From Chloroflexota bacterium (GTDB lineage Bacteria; Chloroflexota; Dehalococcoidia; UBA2979): a stretch of DNA of 59,138 bases. The notes under the pieces were generated by a model, which was given only the letters and a program-made list of their open reading frames with translations, made no database searches and was not told where the DNA came from. Below, in pieces: positions 20,025 through 29,786 of the stretch. Position numbers and translations under genes: made by a program. Each line of letters opens with the position of its first letter. Positions within the stretch are counted from its first letter, which is position 1. The stretch covers positions 131,524 to 190,661 of the forward strand of contig QGNP01000001.1 of assembly GCA_003228125.1 (NCBI GenBank), in the 5' to 3' direction.

Positions 20025-20330
20025 ATGGTTTTCTTATGTAAGTCTTTAGAGCTTGAAAATGGAACTTGCAAGTCTTTTTTTATAAACAATAAAAGTTTTT
20101 TAATTTCAAATGTTAATAATGAGTTTTTTGCAATTGAAGATATTTGTACCCATGATGGTGAAAAACTTAGTGGAGGAAGATTGCTTGGTAATGATATTTC
20201 CTGCCCAAGGCATGGAGCATTATTTGATGTAAAATCAGGCAAAGTTAAATCACTGCCTGCTTTATATGATGTAAAATCTTACAAGGTCATTAATAAAGAC
20301 GGAGATCTTTTTATTGCTATTGAAGGTTAA
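20025..20330 (+). CDS. Rieske-type [2Fe-2S] ferredoxin within the suf operon
   Basis: A 101-residue soluble Rieske protein. Ligands are Cys41 and His43 (CTHDG) and Cys60 and His63 (CPRHG), with the right spacing for a 2Fe-2S cluster; the family relates to the ferredoxins of dioxygenases and NirD. ATG 20025 is taken as the start; an in-frame TTG at 20019 overlaps the sufD stop and is closer to GGAG, so the N-terminus may have two more residues. It probably supplies electrons for cluster building; this is inferred from the operon. Confidence 0.93.
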   Translation: MVFLCKSLELENGTCKSFFINNKSFLISNVNNEFFAIEDICTHDGEKLSGGRLLGNDISCPRHGALFDVKSGKVKSLPALYDVKSYKVINKDGDLFIAIEG

Positions 20331-20333
20331 TTA

Positions 20334-21584
20334 ATGTCTTTAGAATCAAAAAAATTATTAGATAGAACTACTCAAATACGCAGTGATTTTCCTATTTTAG
20401 ATCGAAAAATTAATGGTAAAAGATTGGCTTATTTAGACAATGCTGCATCTAGTCAAAAACCAATGCAAGTTATTTCAAAAATAAATGATCTTTATTCAAA
20501 TTATTATGCAAATGTTCACAGGGGAGTTCACTCTCTCTCAATGGAGTCCACGGAGGCCTATGAGTCAGTTAGAGAAAAAGTAGCAAAGTTTATAAATGCT
20601 GGAAACATAAATGAAATTATTTTCACTAAGGGAACTACAGATTCTATCAATTTATTTGCACAATCTTGGGCTAAAAATAATTTAAAAAAAGGCGATCGTA
20701 TTGTGTTATCAGAAATTGAGCATCATGCAAATTTAGTTCCTTGGTTTATGTTAAGAGATGAGATAGGAATTGAATTAGCTTTCATCCCAGTATTGGATGA
20801 TTATACTTTAGATATTGAAGCTGCAAAAAAAATTATTAATAGTAATACTCGACTTGTTTCTATTTCTCATATTTCTAATTCTTTAGGTACTATTGTGCCA
20901 ATTAAAGATATTATTGATTTAGCCCATCACAACAATGCTATAGTTTTAATTGATGGAGCCCAGAGCATTCCACATCAAAATATGAACGTAATTGATTTAG
21001 ATATAGATGTTTTAGTATTTTCTGCACATAAAATGTTAGGACCAACTGGAGTAGGAATACTATGGGCAAAAATGGATATTTTGAAACAGTGCGAGCCAGT
21101 GATTGGTGGAGGCGATATGATTTCAAAGGTTACTTTTGATGGTGCATTATGGAATGATATTCCTTTTCGTTTTGAAGCAGGGACTCCAAATATTGCTGGC
21201 GTGATTGGCTTCGGTGAAGCGATTGATTACTTAAATGAGATTAATTATATTGATCTTTGTAATCAGTCACATGTAATATCTGAATATACACGTAACTTAT
21301 TAGAGGAAATGGAATTTGTTGAAATACTAGGACCTAAAGACAAGCTATTAAGAACAAGTTTATTTTCTTTTGATATTAAAAATATTCATCCTCATGATGT
21401 TGCCCAAATATTAGATAGTGAAGGAGTTGCAGTTCGTGCTGGACATCACTGTGCCCAACCTACGCTTAATAAATTTGGTTTTTCTTCAACAGTTCGAGCA
21501 TCTTTTTATTTTTATAATAATTTTGAAGACGCAAATCAATTAATTGAATCATTGCAGATAGTGAAGAAAAGATTTTTACAATGA
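20334..21584 (+). CDS. sufS: SufS, class II cysteine desulfurase
   Basis: Provides sulfur to the suf scaffold. PLP Lys233 lies in FSAHKMLGPTG, and the persulfide Cys373 in RAGHHCAQP with the compact class II loop; SEIEHHANLVPW is the His region. Length is 416. It follows the Rieske gene by three bases and overlaps sufU by four, so the desulfurase and its sulfur acceptor are translationally coupled. Confidence 0.96.
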   Translation: MSLESKKLLDRTTQIRSDFPILDRKINGKRLAYLDNAASSQKPMQVISKINDLYSNYYANVHRGVHSLSMESTEAYESVREKVAKFINAGNINEIIFTKGTTDSINLFAQSWAKNNLKKGDRIVLSEIEHHANLVPWFMLRDEIGIELAFIPVLDDYTLDIEAAKKIINSNTRLVSISHISNSLGTIVPIKDIIDLAHHNNAIVLIDGAQSIPHQNMNVIDLDIDVLVFSAHKMLGPTGVGILWAKMDILKQCEPVIGGGDMISKVTFDGALWNDIPFRFEAGTPNIAGVIGFGEAIDYLNEINYIDLCNQSHVISEYTRNLLEEMEFVEILGPKDKLLRTSLFSFDIKNIHPHDVAQILDSEGVAVRAGHHCAQPTLNKFGFSSTVRASFYFYNNFEDANQLIESLQIVKKRFLQ

Positions 21585-22030
21585 ATGATGGAATGGATGA
21601 ATTATATAGAGATATTATCTTAGATCATTATAGAAATCCAAGAAATTCTGGATCTATAGAAGGAGATAGTGTCATAATTATTGAAGAATTTAATCCTCTA
21701 TGCGGTGATAAAATCATAGTTTACTTACATTCGTTATCAGGAGAATTAATTGATGACATAAAATTTATCGGTGAAGGCTGTTCTATTTCTCAGTCCTCGG
21801 CATCAATAATGACTGATTTAGTCATAGGTAAAAAAATAGAACATGCAAAGCAAATTGTTCAACAATTTCATACTTTTATTACAGGTGGTAATATAGATGA
21901 AGATGATAATAGCTTAGGAGACATTGATGCTTTTAAAGGGGTAAGAAAATTTCCAGCTAGAATTAAATGTGCTGGATTAGCTTGGAATTCTTTGGATAAA
22001 GCGATTGATTCTATGAAAAAATTAACTTAA
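21581..22030 (+). CDS. sufU: SufU, zinc-dependent sulfur acceptor of SufS
   Basis: IscU-fold protein that exchanges its zinc ligand with SufS to take persulfide. The four key residues are Cys41 and Asp43 (PLCGDK), Cys67 (GEGCSIS) and Cys130 (IKCAGLAW), and the SufU-specific insert of about 20 residues between the second and third cysteines is present (GGNIDEDDNSLGDIDAFKGV). Length is 149. The start overlaps the sufS stop as ATGA. Presence of SufU rather than SufE matches Gram-positive, Deinococcus and Chloroflexota type operons. Confidence 0.96.
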   Translation: MNDGMDELYRDIILDHYRNPRNSGSIEGDSVIIIEEFNPLCGDKIIVYLHSLSGELIDDIKFIGEGCSISQSSASIMTDLVIGKKIEHAKQIVQQFHTFITGGNIDEDDNSLGDIDAFKGVRKFPARIKCAGLAWNSLDKAIDSMKKLT

Positions 22031-22044
22031 CTTAGGAGATTTTA

Positions 22045-22389
22045 ATGAATGAAGAAAAAAATGATGATTTAAAAAAAGAAATTATTTACGACTCCGATTC
22101 CTTATTGGAAGTTTTGAAAGCAGTTGAAGATCCTGAATTAAAAATGAGTATTGTAGAATTAGGATTAATCTATGATGTAACTATTTTAGAAGATAAGAGC
22201 ATTACTGTAAATATGACCTTAACTTCTCCAGGTTGTCCCGTAGGTCCCTTAATTCAGAGTCAAATATATTATAAATTAATGGATTTAGATGGCATCGATG
22301 ATGTCGAAGTAAATATCGTATGGGATCCTCCATGGGATCCAAAAATAATGGCTTCAGATGAAGTTAAATTAATGCTAGGAATTTTTTAG
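22045..22389 (+). CDS. sufT: SufT, MIP18/DUF59 family Fe-S maturation protein
   Basis: A 114-residue DUF59 domain protein that helps to mature Fe-S proteins. The marker features are AVEDPELKMSIVELGLIYD, with the Asp-Pro-Glu near residue 30, and SPGCPVGP with the conserved Cys. ACTTAGGAG lies ahead of the ATG. It closes the suf operon, and its stop overlaps the stop of the convergent lipoprotein gene by four bases. Confidence 0.93.
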   Translation: MNEEKNDDLKKEIIYDSDSLLEVLKAVEDPELKMSIVELGLIYDVTILEDKSITVNMTLTSPGCPVGPLIQSQIYYKLMDLDGIDDVEVNIVWDPPWDPKIMASDEVKLMLGIF

Positions 22390-22889
22390 TATGATTTAGT
22401 CCCAATTTTTCTACCAATTTCTGGGCTTCCATATTTTACATCATTTTTTAGCGAACATTTGATATTAGAATTCATTGCCTGAGTTAAGCAATCACCATAT
22501 TTAACTTTATTTAGATTGATAATAATTTTTAATTCATTTTTTTGTATGATAAACTCATCAAGGTTTTTTAGCTGGCCTGTTGTCAATGCTTCTCCATTTA
22601 TATTAAAGTACGAATTATTACATTCACTATAAAAGACAGGAGTGTAATTTTTGTATTTAATATCTTTCCTGAAATATAAATGACATGATGAATTAGGATC
22701 TTTTGAATAAAATGCACGAATGTTGCTATTATTTTTTATAAACCATACTCCAAGTACATCATTGTTTTTGTCATGTCCAAATATTGATATTGGTTTAAAT
22801 TTGCTGTTTGAAGATAATATTTCACTTTGATTGATGCTTAAATTCTTTGTATTTTGTTCATTATTAAATAACAAAACAGTACATGACAT
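22386..22889 (-). pseudogene. Probable lipoprotein of unknown function with an out-of-frame signal peptide start
   Basis: I do not recognise the family. The 167 residues from ATG 22889 are a secreted-type protein with four Cys after the start. The start MSC is not natural: reading upstream in the same frame gives a basic stretch, a hydrophobic run and VMSC, a lipoprotein-type box. The frame closes at 22968-22970 before any usual start. An ATG at 22969-22971 would fit if the adjacent run of eight A (22961-22968 read on the minus strand) were one base shorter. So this is a slipped gene, a sequencing error in a homopolymer, or a gene with an ATT start at 22959-22961. It converges on sufT with a four-base overlap. 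Confidence 0.55.
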
Positions 22890-23060
22890 AACTGTAAATG
22901 GAAATATAATGTATATTAATATTTTAAAAATAATTCTATTTGTTTTTATATTTTTTTTAATTTTTTTTCATTTCAATATGGCATTCTTATTTATTATATT
23001 TATAATACTTTTTTATTAAATGCTATGTTTTTATTATGAAGTTATATAGGTTTAATAAAT

Positions 23061-24674
23061 ATGCATAATATTCAAATACCACGTAGGCAATTCCTTAAAT
23101 TAGGATTAATGGCTGCACTAAGTGTTGGCTTGGAAGGCTGTAATGCTTTTTCAAATGAATCTTTTCAGTCTAATCCATTGTCTAATTTATATAATTTTGA
23201 TCTACCTGATTTTGTTAGTAGAAATGGTGAATACAAGATAGCAGTATTCAATCAAAATGAAGATGAGATTTTATCTAAATATATTTATCCGTTATGTAGG
23301 GCTAATTTAATAAGCCTAGATGCAGAAAATGGAAAATTATATAGTTCTATTGCTGATAATTTTCAGGAAATAGATAAATTAAATTATCTATTTACTCTCA
23401 GAAATGATGCATATTTTCATTCAGATAAATTTGGCTATGCTAGTCAAATTACAAGCGATAGTATTGTTAATGATTATATGAATAGACTAGATACAGGTGA
23501 TCCATTTTTCAAAAATGTAATAAGTTCAATAAAAAAAATTAATAAATATCAAATTTTATTTACATTAAAGAATCCTTTTCCTTATTTTTTTGAATATATT
23601 TCTAATAGTAATATTGCAGGAATTAGGCATCCAGAATTTTATGATGACTTTGAAATTAATATAGGATCAGGTCCGTTCATTCCATTTAAAGTGAATAATA
23701 ATGATTATCTTTTAATTGCTAATAAATTTTATTTTGATAAAAATCTTCCTTTATTGGACTATATTTATATAACAAATTACAAAAGTTTAGATTTATTTAA
23801 AAATGATTATACTAATTACAAATTTGATATCATTTTATCTAATGAACTGATTGATTCTCTTGCAGGGATTGAAGATCGCTATCATTTGCAAACAAAGCCA
23901 TCTAAGAGTTTGATTTATTTTGGAATTTCAATCGATCAGTCTAAGCATGCCTCTAACATAAATCATGTTCAAGCGTTTCAAAATACAAGAGTTAGATTAG
24001 CATTAGCTAAAAGCATCAATCGCGATCCTTTACTTAAGATTAGTAATGGTTTTTTCTCTGGATTCATTCCTCCTTCATTTCCGTTAGACTCGCTTTCAAA
24101 GGATGAACTTTTAGAGAGTAATTTTATGCAATACGATTTAAATATTGCAAAAAAGCTGTTAAGTGAAAGTGGTTTTAGTGGCTTAGAATTTAGAATTGAT
24201 TTACCAAATACAAATTTGTTTAGAAAAATTGGTGACTTGATACGCGAACAGTTAATTTTAACTGGATTTAAGCCCAAACTTTTTTTTAGAGGCTTAGAAG
24301 AGATCAAATCAATTTTTGATACGCGAGATTTTGAGTCTATCTTATCAAAAATTGATTTTGACATCACTCCTGATAATGGATTATTAATAAATACTGCAAG
24401 AGGAGTCAATGATCAATTTTCGCCCTGGGGGTTTTCTAGTCCAATTTATGATTACGAAGTACAGGAATCTTTTTATGAGAATAATCCAATAAAACGAGGG
24501 TTATTGTCTAAAAAAGCTCAAAAAATACTCTTAGATCAAACACCATCCATGATTCCATTATTTTGTAATTCTGAAAAAGGTTTGATATCAACTAATACTA
24601 ATGGGTTTCAATATAATAAGTTGGATAGTAATTTTAATTTTTATAGTAAATATTGGATTAAAAATACTTTTTAG
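23061..24674 (+). CDS. Tat-exported ABC transporter binding lipoprotein, family 5
   Basis: A 537-residue peptide/nickel/opine-type solute binding protein. The N-terminus has a twin-arginine motif PRRQFLKLG, a hydrophobic stretch and the lipobox LEGC, so Cys27 is probably lipidated after Tat export. The body matches SBP_bac_5: LRNDAYFHSD near residue 113, YILFTLKNPFPYF-like strand, IGSGPFIPFK, and a late KRGLLSKKAQKILLDQTPSMIPLF. No permease or ATPase gene is adjacent. The family's binding pocket is broad, so the ligand is unknown. Confidence 0.88.
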   Translation: MHNIQIPRRQFLKLGLMAALSVGLEGCNAFSNESFQSNPLSNLYNFDLPDFVSRNGEYKIAVFNQNEDEILSKYIYPLCRANLISLDAENGKLYSSIADNFQEIDKLNYLFTLRNDAYFHSDKFGYASQITSDSIVNDYMNRLDTGDPFFKNVISSIKKINKYQILFTLKNPFPYFFEYISNSNIAGIRHPEFYDDFEINIGSGPFIPFKVNNNDYLLIANKFYFDKNLPLLDYIYITNYKSLDLFKNDYTNYKFDIILSNELIDSLAGIEDRYHLQTKPSKSLIYFGISIDQSKHASNINHVQAFQNTRVRLALAKSINRDPLLKISNGFFSGFIPPSFPLDSLSKDELLESNFMQYDLNIAKKLLSESGFSGLEFRIDLPNTNLFRKIGDLIREQLILTGFKPKLFFRGLEEIKSIFDTRDFESILSKIDFDITPDNGLLINTARGVNDQFSPWGFSSPIYDYEVQESFYENNPIKRGLLSKKAQKILLDQTPSMIPLFCNSEKGLISTNTNGFQYNKLDSNFNFYSKYWIKNTF

Positions 24675-24678
24675 ATTC

Positions 24679-25218
24679 TTAGTTTATCAATTTTACCATT
24701 TGTTTAATACTATCAATTTTGGTAATTTTTTTATTAAGATTGTCATTTTGATTATATTTCCAATTTCTTAAAAAAACGGTACAATTTGTAGAATCTGAAA
24801 TCAATTGTACCGTTTGTGCATCATCATCTATATGGTATGCAGCATTCAATTCTAAAATTTTATATAATTTATAATGCGAACTTGCAAATTTAGTATTGTT
24901 AATAATAATTCTACTAAAGTATGTATCAATATTATATTTTTTTAGCCAATTAATGGGGCTATTTCTTCTGCCAGTTAACAGTATGAGATCTTTTGTTATT
25001 GATAATTCTTGCAATGCGTCTTGTACGTCTGGCAATATAGGTCTTGCTGCATATCTAATTTTATCTAAAGGAGTACTAATAATTTTTGGAGGTATGAATG
25101 CAGTTGGGGGACTATTTGCCGAATCTAAAAAATTATTATTGAACCCAATCTTAAAAGGAAAATAAGTGCCACATATCACTCCATCAAAATCAATAGTAAG
25201 TAATTTTTTTGTAGACAT
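24679..25218 (-). CDS. HAD-superfamily hydrolase
   Basis: A 179-residue HAD protein. Motif I is IDFDGVICG with the nucleophile Asp10 and acid Asp12; motif II is LILLTGRR near residue 99; motif IV appears as AYHIDDDAQT, with the acid pair that holds magnesium. The cap is small. It is likely a phosphatase on a small metabolite or nucleotide. It converges with the binding lipoprotein gene and is 14 bases downstream of the PrpD family gene. Confidence 0.82.
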   Translation of the reverse strand: MSTKKLLTIDFDGVICGTYFPFKIGFNNNFLDSANSPPTAFIPPKIISTPLDKIRYAARPILPDVQDALQELSITKDLILLTGRRNSPINWLKKYNIDTYFSRIIINNTKFASSHYKLYKILELNAAYHIDDDAQTVQLISDSTNCTVFLRNWKYNQNDNLNKKITKIDSIKQMVKLIN

Positions 25219-25232
25219 AATTTATGGAACTG

Positions 25233-26600
25233 CTATCTTTGTAGATTAGTAATTTTATTTATTAATTTTCTTGGTTTAATATCCTGTGATTCTATTAATA
25301 ATTGATCGATGAGTTTTTCTGATTTTTTATTAAGCTTGGTTTTTGTAAGTGATAAAAATTTATTTTTTAAATCTATGTTTGATATTGGATTTTCAGGGTC
25401 ACCTAATGGGTAATGTATTAATTTATTGATAATTTTTTTATTTTTCAATTGTATTGAAACATTACTTGGCCATTTTAATGGGTATTCTTTATCTAGAGAT
25501 TTATCAACTGAAAATTTAATTTTTTTAGATAAGCTAATAATTTTTTTATCTTTGATTGTTTTTTCAGTAAATCTGGATGGTCCAAGATCTCCAAAGATAA
25601 TTGCTGATGCTATGCAAAATGGCAAATTAAACTTTGCTGAATATGGCGAGTTTGCTTTTACTTTAGATAGTAATTCTAATGCCTGCGAATATATTTCAAC
25701 ATTGACAGAAACAATATTTGTATATTGAATATTCTCCTCTTTAATTATTTGCAATGCTCCTTCAACGGCAGGGTGAGTATGCCTACAAGAAGCATACATT
25801 TTAAATGAAACATTTTCTATTTTCCATTTATCCAATGCTAATGTTAATTTTTTTACTATTCTACTAGGATTATTTTTAGGTGACATTGCTGCAAATAATC
25901 CTTTGTTTCCTTCAATAATTTTTGTCGCGCCTGTAAAACCATTTTTTGAAAGTAAAGTTGACAATATACCATCATGTGCTGCTTTAGCTGGATGTAATTG
26001 TTTTGACATTGCCCCGTCATCTAAAAATTCCCATAGTCCTGCAGTCATTGTTCCAGCAGTTCCCATAGCCATAAGTGTTTCGTGAACTGCTGCTTTTGAT
26101 ATTCTGCTAATCGCAGCAGCCACACCGATGGTTCCTGCCGTACCAGTAGTGTGCCAATATTGATAATGATCTGTTCCTAGTACTTCGCCAATTCTGATCA
26201 TAATTTCATAACCAATAACAATTGCATCCAGCAATTCATCCATATCTAAATTATGAAATTCAGCATAGGCTAATGTTGCAGAAATTATGGATGATCCTGG
26301 GTGAGAAATAGATCCTCGATCAAGATCGTCCATTTCAATTACATGTGCAGCGGCAGCATTTGTAAATGCTGCTAAAGCTAGGTTACTTTTTTTACTTGAA
26401 AAAAGTATTGTTGCTTGATCTTTTCCTCCTAATTCAGTAATTGTTTTTTGGATAGATTTAATTGGCTTGGTTGCGCTTCCAGCAATTACCGAACCTATCC
26501 AATCAACTAAGAATCGTCTAGCAATCTTTTTTGTCGATTTCTTTACCTTAGCATTCACTATAAAATATGCTATTTCTTTAGAAACTGATTTATTTGTCAT
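25233..26600 (-). CDS. MmgE/PrpD family protein
   Basis: A 455-residue member of the MmgE/PrpD fold, which includes 2-methylcitrate dehydratase and cis-aconitate decarboxylase. Signature parts are FLVDWIGSVIAGS near residue 30, AAAHVIEMDDLDRGSISHPGS (85-105 region), GYEIMIRIGEVLG, and a late YASCRHTHPAVEGAL. The start is ATG 26598-26600; an upstream TTG has no ribosome site. No other methylcitrate-cycle gene is next to it, although a citrate synthase lies 3 kb away, so a role in propionate use is only possible. Dehydration of another tricarboxylate is equally open. Confidence 0.87.
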   Translation of the reverse strand: MTNKSVSKEIAYFIVNAKVKKSTKKIARRFLVDWIGSVIAGSATKPIKSIQKTITELGGKDQATILFSSKKSNLALAAFTNAAAAHVIEMDDLDRGSISHPGSSIISATLAYAEFHNLDMDELLDAIVIGYEIMIRIGEVLGTDHYQYWHTTGTAGTIGVAAAISRISKAAVHETLMAMGTAGTMTAGLWEFLDDGAMSKQLHPAKAAHDGILSTLLSKNGFTGATKIIEGNKGLFAAMSPKNNPSRIVKKLTLALDKWKIENVSFKMYASCRHTHPAVEGALQIIKEENIQYTNIVSVNVEIYSQALELLSKVKANSPYSAKFNLPFCIASAIIFGDLGPSRFTEKTIKDKKIISLSKKIKFSVDKSLDKEYPLKWPSNVSIQLKNKKIINKLIHYPLGDPENPISNIDLKNKFLSLTKTKLNKKSEKLIDQLLIESQDIKPRKLINKITNLQR

Positions 26601-26692
26601 ATAATTATTATACAATATACTTAGTTTTTACGATTACTTTGCCACTTATAAGTAGATTAGTATTTTTTATAGTTAAGATTGATTGTATAAAA

Positions 26693-27682
26693 ATGAAAGC
26701 AATTATTATTTCTAAGCCAGGAGAATCTGGAGTATTAACACTCCATGAATTACCTGATCCAATTATGGATAATGATGAAGTTTTAGTCGAAGTGGCTGCT
26801 GCTGGAATAAATAGAGCAGATTTATTACAAAGACGTGGATTATATCCAAGTCCTCGAGGATACAGAGATGATATGCCAGGACTTGAAATTTCTGGAAAGA
26901 TAGTTGATTTAGGTAATGACGTTCCATCTAAATGGCATCTTGGTCAAAACGTGATGTCTTTAGTTGATGGAGAAGGTTATGCATCATTGGCAACTGTTAA
27001 TCATAAAATGCTTATGAGCGTTCCTCAAAATGTTGATATTATTAGTGCGGCGGCTATTCCAGAAGTTTTTTTAACAGCATATGATGCATTGGTCTTGCAA
27101 TGTGGTTTAAAAATGAAAGATAAAATTTTATTACATGCTGTTGGTTCAGGAGTAGGAACAGCTGCTATACAAATTGCAAAACAATATAATTGTGATATTT
27201 TTGGAACTGCTAGTAGTGAAGAGAAACTGCAACATGCTAAAGATTTAGGATTAAATCATGGAATTAATTATAAAAATGAAAAATTTGATGAGTATATTGC
27301 AGATGCAACTAATAAACAGGGAGTTGATATAATTCTAGATCTTATTGGTTCTGATTATTTTAACCAAAATATTCATTCGTTATCTATTAAAGGAAGACTC
27401 ATCGTAGTTGGTTTATTGAGTGGTTCTACAGCATCTATTCAACTTGGTAAGATTTTAAGAAATAGATTGCAAGTCATAGGTACTGTTTTAAGATCTAGGA
27501 CAAAAGAAGAAAAGATTGCATTGACTGATAAATTTAGTTCAGATTTTTTGCACTATTTTGATTCTAAGGATGCATTTCCTGTTATAGATAAAATTTTCTT
27601 ACCCAATGATGCTCAAAAAGCCCATGATTATATGGAAAAAAATTTAAATATAGGAAAAATATTATTAGATTTTAAAAATTAA
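26693..27682 (+). CDS. Zinc-free NAD(P)H:quinone reductase, PIG3 subfamily of MDR
   Basis: A 329-residue medium-chain reductase. The start MKAIIISKPGESG and NRADLLQRRGLYPSP are typical of the p53-induced gene 3 type quinone reductases; the nucleotide site is AVGSGVGTAAIQIAK near residue 147. The zinc ligands of alcohol dehydrogenases are absent. ATG 26693 is chosen over an open frame extending upstream that has no family match. It is divergent from the PrpD gene, and its stop overlaps that of the AEC permease gene by four bases. Confidence 0.88.
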   Translation: MKAIIISKPGESGVLTLHELPDPIMDNDEVLVEVAAAGINRADLLQRRGLYPSPRGYRDDMPGLEISGKIVDLGNDVPSKWHLGQNVMSLVDGEGYASLATVNHKMLMSVPQNVDIISAAAIPEVFLTAYDALVLQCGLKMKDKILLHAVGSGVGTAAIQIAKQYNCDIFGTASSEEKLQHAKDLGLNHGINYKNEKFDEYIADATNKQGVDIILDLIGSDYFNQNIHSLSIKGRLIVVGLLSGSTASIQLGKILRNRLQVIGTVLRSRTKEEKIALTDKFSSDFLHYFDSKDAFPVIDKIFLPNDAQKAHDYMEKNLNIGKILLDFKN

Positions 27683-28599
27683 AATATGAACTTATTTTTT
27701 ATAATCCATAGAATAATTGTTAATGTAAAAAAGCTTAATGCAGTTGAAGAAATAACAATAATTGTTGCTAATTGAGGCCGAGCATTAAATTCGGTTGCTA
27801 AAATTATTGTGAATACAGCAGTAGGAAGTCCAGCTGATACAATTAATACATTTCTATAAATATCTTCTAGTCCTACAAAGCTAGCAATAAAATACATTAA
27901 TATTGGTGCTAAAATTAGCCTAAAAATAACTGCCGCACTTACATCTTTAAGGGATTCAATTCTAACCCCTTTGTATATCTGTAATCCTAAAACTAATAAC
28001 ATTGTTGGAATTGCTGCGTCACCAAGAAAATTGATTGATTTTAGTAAGCTTTCTGGAACTGTAAAATGAGCTAAATTAAAAATGACTCCTGCAACTGATG
28101 CGTAGATCATGGGATATTTAAAAGGTTCTAAAAAAGCATTTTTTGATACATTTGATGCCCTAGATGCAATAAATATATTGACAGTCGAATATAATGTTGT
28201 ATTCGCAACTAAGAAAATTATTGCTACTTCTAGGCCTATATCTCCAAAACCTAGATAACCAATTGGCAATCCCATATTGCCAGCATTTATTGTTGTGACT
28301 GATAATGAAAAGCTAGCTTTTGTCGCTTTATCACGATTGTTTCTTTGAATAAAATTCCATAAATTTGCAAAAAATAATCCAGCAATGAATATGCCCCATG
28401 TGGCCATAATAACTTTGATAGCTATTTCATTATCCATAGTAGATTGCGAAAGTGATCGAAAAATTAATGCAGGACTAAATAAATAAAATACTATAGCAGA
28501 AATTGATTGGATATTAATCTCTTTATAACGACCAAGAATTATACCTAGAGCGGCAATCATATAAACAGGCAAGATTACATCAGTCAGAATAGCTAGCAC
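27679..28599 (-). CDS. Auxin efflux carrier (AEC) family permease
   Basis: A 306-residue membrane protein with about ten spans in two inverted halves. ISAIVFYLFSPALIFRSL in the third span and NAGNMGLPIGYLGFG in the middle are AEC family signatures; PTMLLVLGLQIYKGV and SAGLPTAVFTIILATEF mark the second half. Relatives carry malonate, malate or other carboxylates. The start is GTG with AAGGTG seven bases upstream. Lying 16 bases downstream of citrate synthase, it may move a small organic acid; that is inferred from location. Confidence 0.87.
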   Translation of the reverse strand: MLAILTDVILPVYMIAALGIILGRYKEINIQSISAIVFYLFSPALIFRSLSQSTMDNEIAIKVIMATWGIFIAGLFFANLWNFIQRNNRDKATKASFSLSVTTINAGNMGLPIGYLGFGDIGLEVAIIFLVANTTLYSTVNIFIASRASNVSKNAFLEPFKYPMIYASVAGVIFNLAHFTVPESLLKSINFLGDAAIPTMLLVLGLQIYKGVRIESLKDVSAAVIFRLILAPILMYFIASFVGLEDIYRNVLIVSAGLPTAVFTIILATEFNARPQLATIIVISSTALSFFTLTIILWIIKNKFIF

Positions 28600-28615
28600 T
28601 TATCACCTTTATTTT

Positions 28616-29746
28616 TTATCTGTTTTCCATCGGTATGTATTTTCTATAATTTGGACCATTGTATTCTAGTAATGGTCTTATTAGGATATTATTTTCAAAT
28701 TGTTCAAGAATGCTGATAATCCATCCCGGTATTCTTCCAATTGCAAAAATTGGTACAAAGTAATCATGAGGAATATTGAGAAGATAATAAACTACTCCAG
28801 CATAAAAATCTACATTTGCTGCAACTCCTAATCTTTTATAAGGAGTCATTTCTTCTTCAACGGCATCTAATATTTGTATCCATTTCTGTTCATTATGTTT
28901 TTCTGATAATTGTTTAACGCCTTCTTTTAAATGTTTTGCACGAGGGTCTTCGGTGCGATAAACTCGATGACCAAATCCCATAATGGCTTCTTTGTTTTTT
29001 CGTTTTGATTTAACATAATTCTTAGCATTAGAAGGATTTTCAATCTCAAGTGCCATTTTCATTACATTTTCTGCTGCACCACCATGGGCGGGTCCAGAAA
29101 GAGATGCAATAGCTGCTGACATGGCGGAGTGAACGCTTGCTCCTGTTCCAGCGACTACTCGGGCAGTAAAGGATGATGCATTAGAACTATGTTCAGCATG
29201 TAAAATAAAATCTTTATCCATTAATTTTATTTCGTCTTGAGATGGTTTAATGCCTGACATCATATATAAAAAATTTTCAGCATGATTTAAATCTTTATTA
29301 GGAACTATAATTTCTTTTCTTTCTTTGATTCTTCTATGATGTGCAATAATTGATGGAGTTTTTGCTATAAGATCAATTCCAATTTCTTTGATGGAATTTG
29401 TATCAATATTTTTTTTCTTATTTAGGGATCCTAGAAAAGAAAATGATGTCTGAAGTACGTCCATTGGGTGCGCTTCAGACATTGATGTTATTAAAGCAAT
29501 TAATTCTTTAGGCAGGAATCGATGCTGTTTAAGTTTTTGGTCATATTCATTTAATTGCTTTTTATTAGGAAGATCTCCTTCAATGAGCAAATAACATATT
29601 TCTTCAAAGGATGCATGTTTTGCTAGTTCATCAATAGAGTAGCCTCTATATAGTAAAATTCCTTTTTTACCATCGATAAAGGTTACATTCGATCTATCGA
29701 AATAGACACCTTGAAGTCCTCTATGTACTTGATTTTTTTCTGACAT
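28616..29746 (-). CDS. gltA: Citrate synthase (or 2-methylcitrate synthase)
   Basis: Condenses acetyl-CoA with oxaloacetate. It has the short, 376-residue form found in Gram-positives and archaea. Catalytic parts are HAEHSSNASSFTARV, GPAHGGAAENV and the MGFGHRVYRTEDPRAK block, with the late VDFYAGVVY Asp. The start is ATG at 29744-29746. It lies 40 bases downstream of the acetyl-CoA synthetase gene, so acetate activation and entry to the TCA cycle are together. A methylcitrate synthase role cannot be ruled out, as a PrpD homologue is close by. Confidence 0.93.
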   Translation of the reverse strand: MSEKNQVHRGLQGVYFDRSNVTFIDGKKGILLYRGYSIDELAKHASFEEICYLLIEGDLPNKKQLNEYDQKLKQHRFLPKELIALITSMSEAHPMDVLQTSFSFLGSLNKKKNIDTNSIKEIGIDLIAKTPSIIAHHRRIKERKEIIVPNKDLNHAENFLYMMSGIKPSQDEIKLMDKDFILHAEHSSNASSFTARVVAGTGASVHSAMSAAIASLSGPAHGGAAENVMKMALEIENPSNAKNYVKSKRKNKEAIMGFGHRVYRTEDPRAKHLKEGVKQLSEKHNEQKWIQILDAVEEEMTPYKRLGVAANVDFYAGVVYYLLNIPHDYFVPIFAIGRIPGWIISILEQFENNILIRPLLEYNGPNYRKYIPMENR

Positions 29747-29786
29747 TTTTTACCTGCCTTACCTGCCGATAAAGTTATAAATATAA

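Noticed and set aside
24896-25165. Plus-strand ORF opposite the HAD gene
   Set aside because: Antisense to clear HAD motifs; no ribosome site or domain.
26644-26653. 10-bp palindrome ACTTATAAGT between prpD-like and quinone reductase genes
   Set aside because: Palindromes of this size are common by chance at this base composition.
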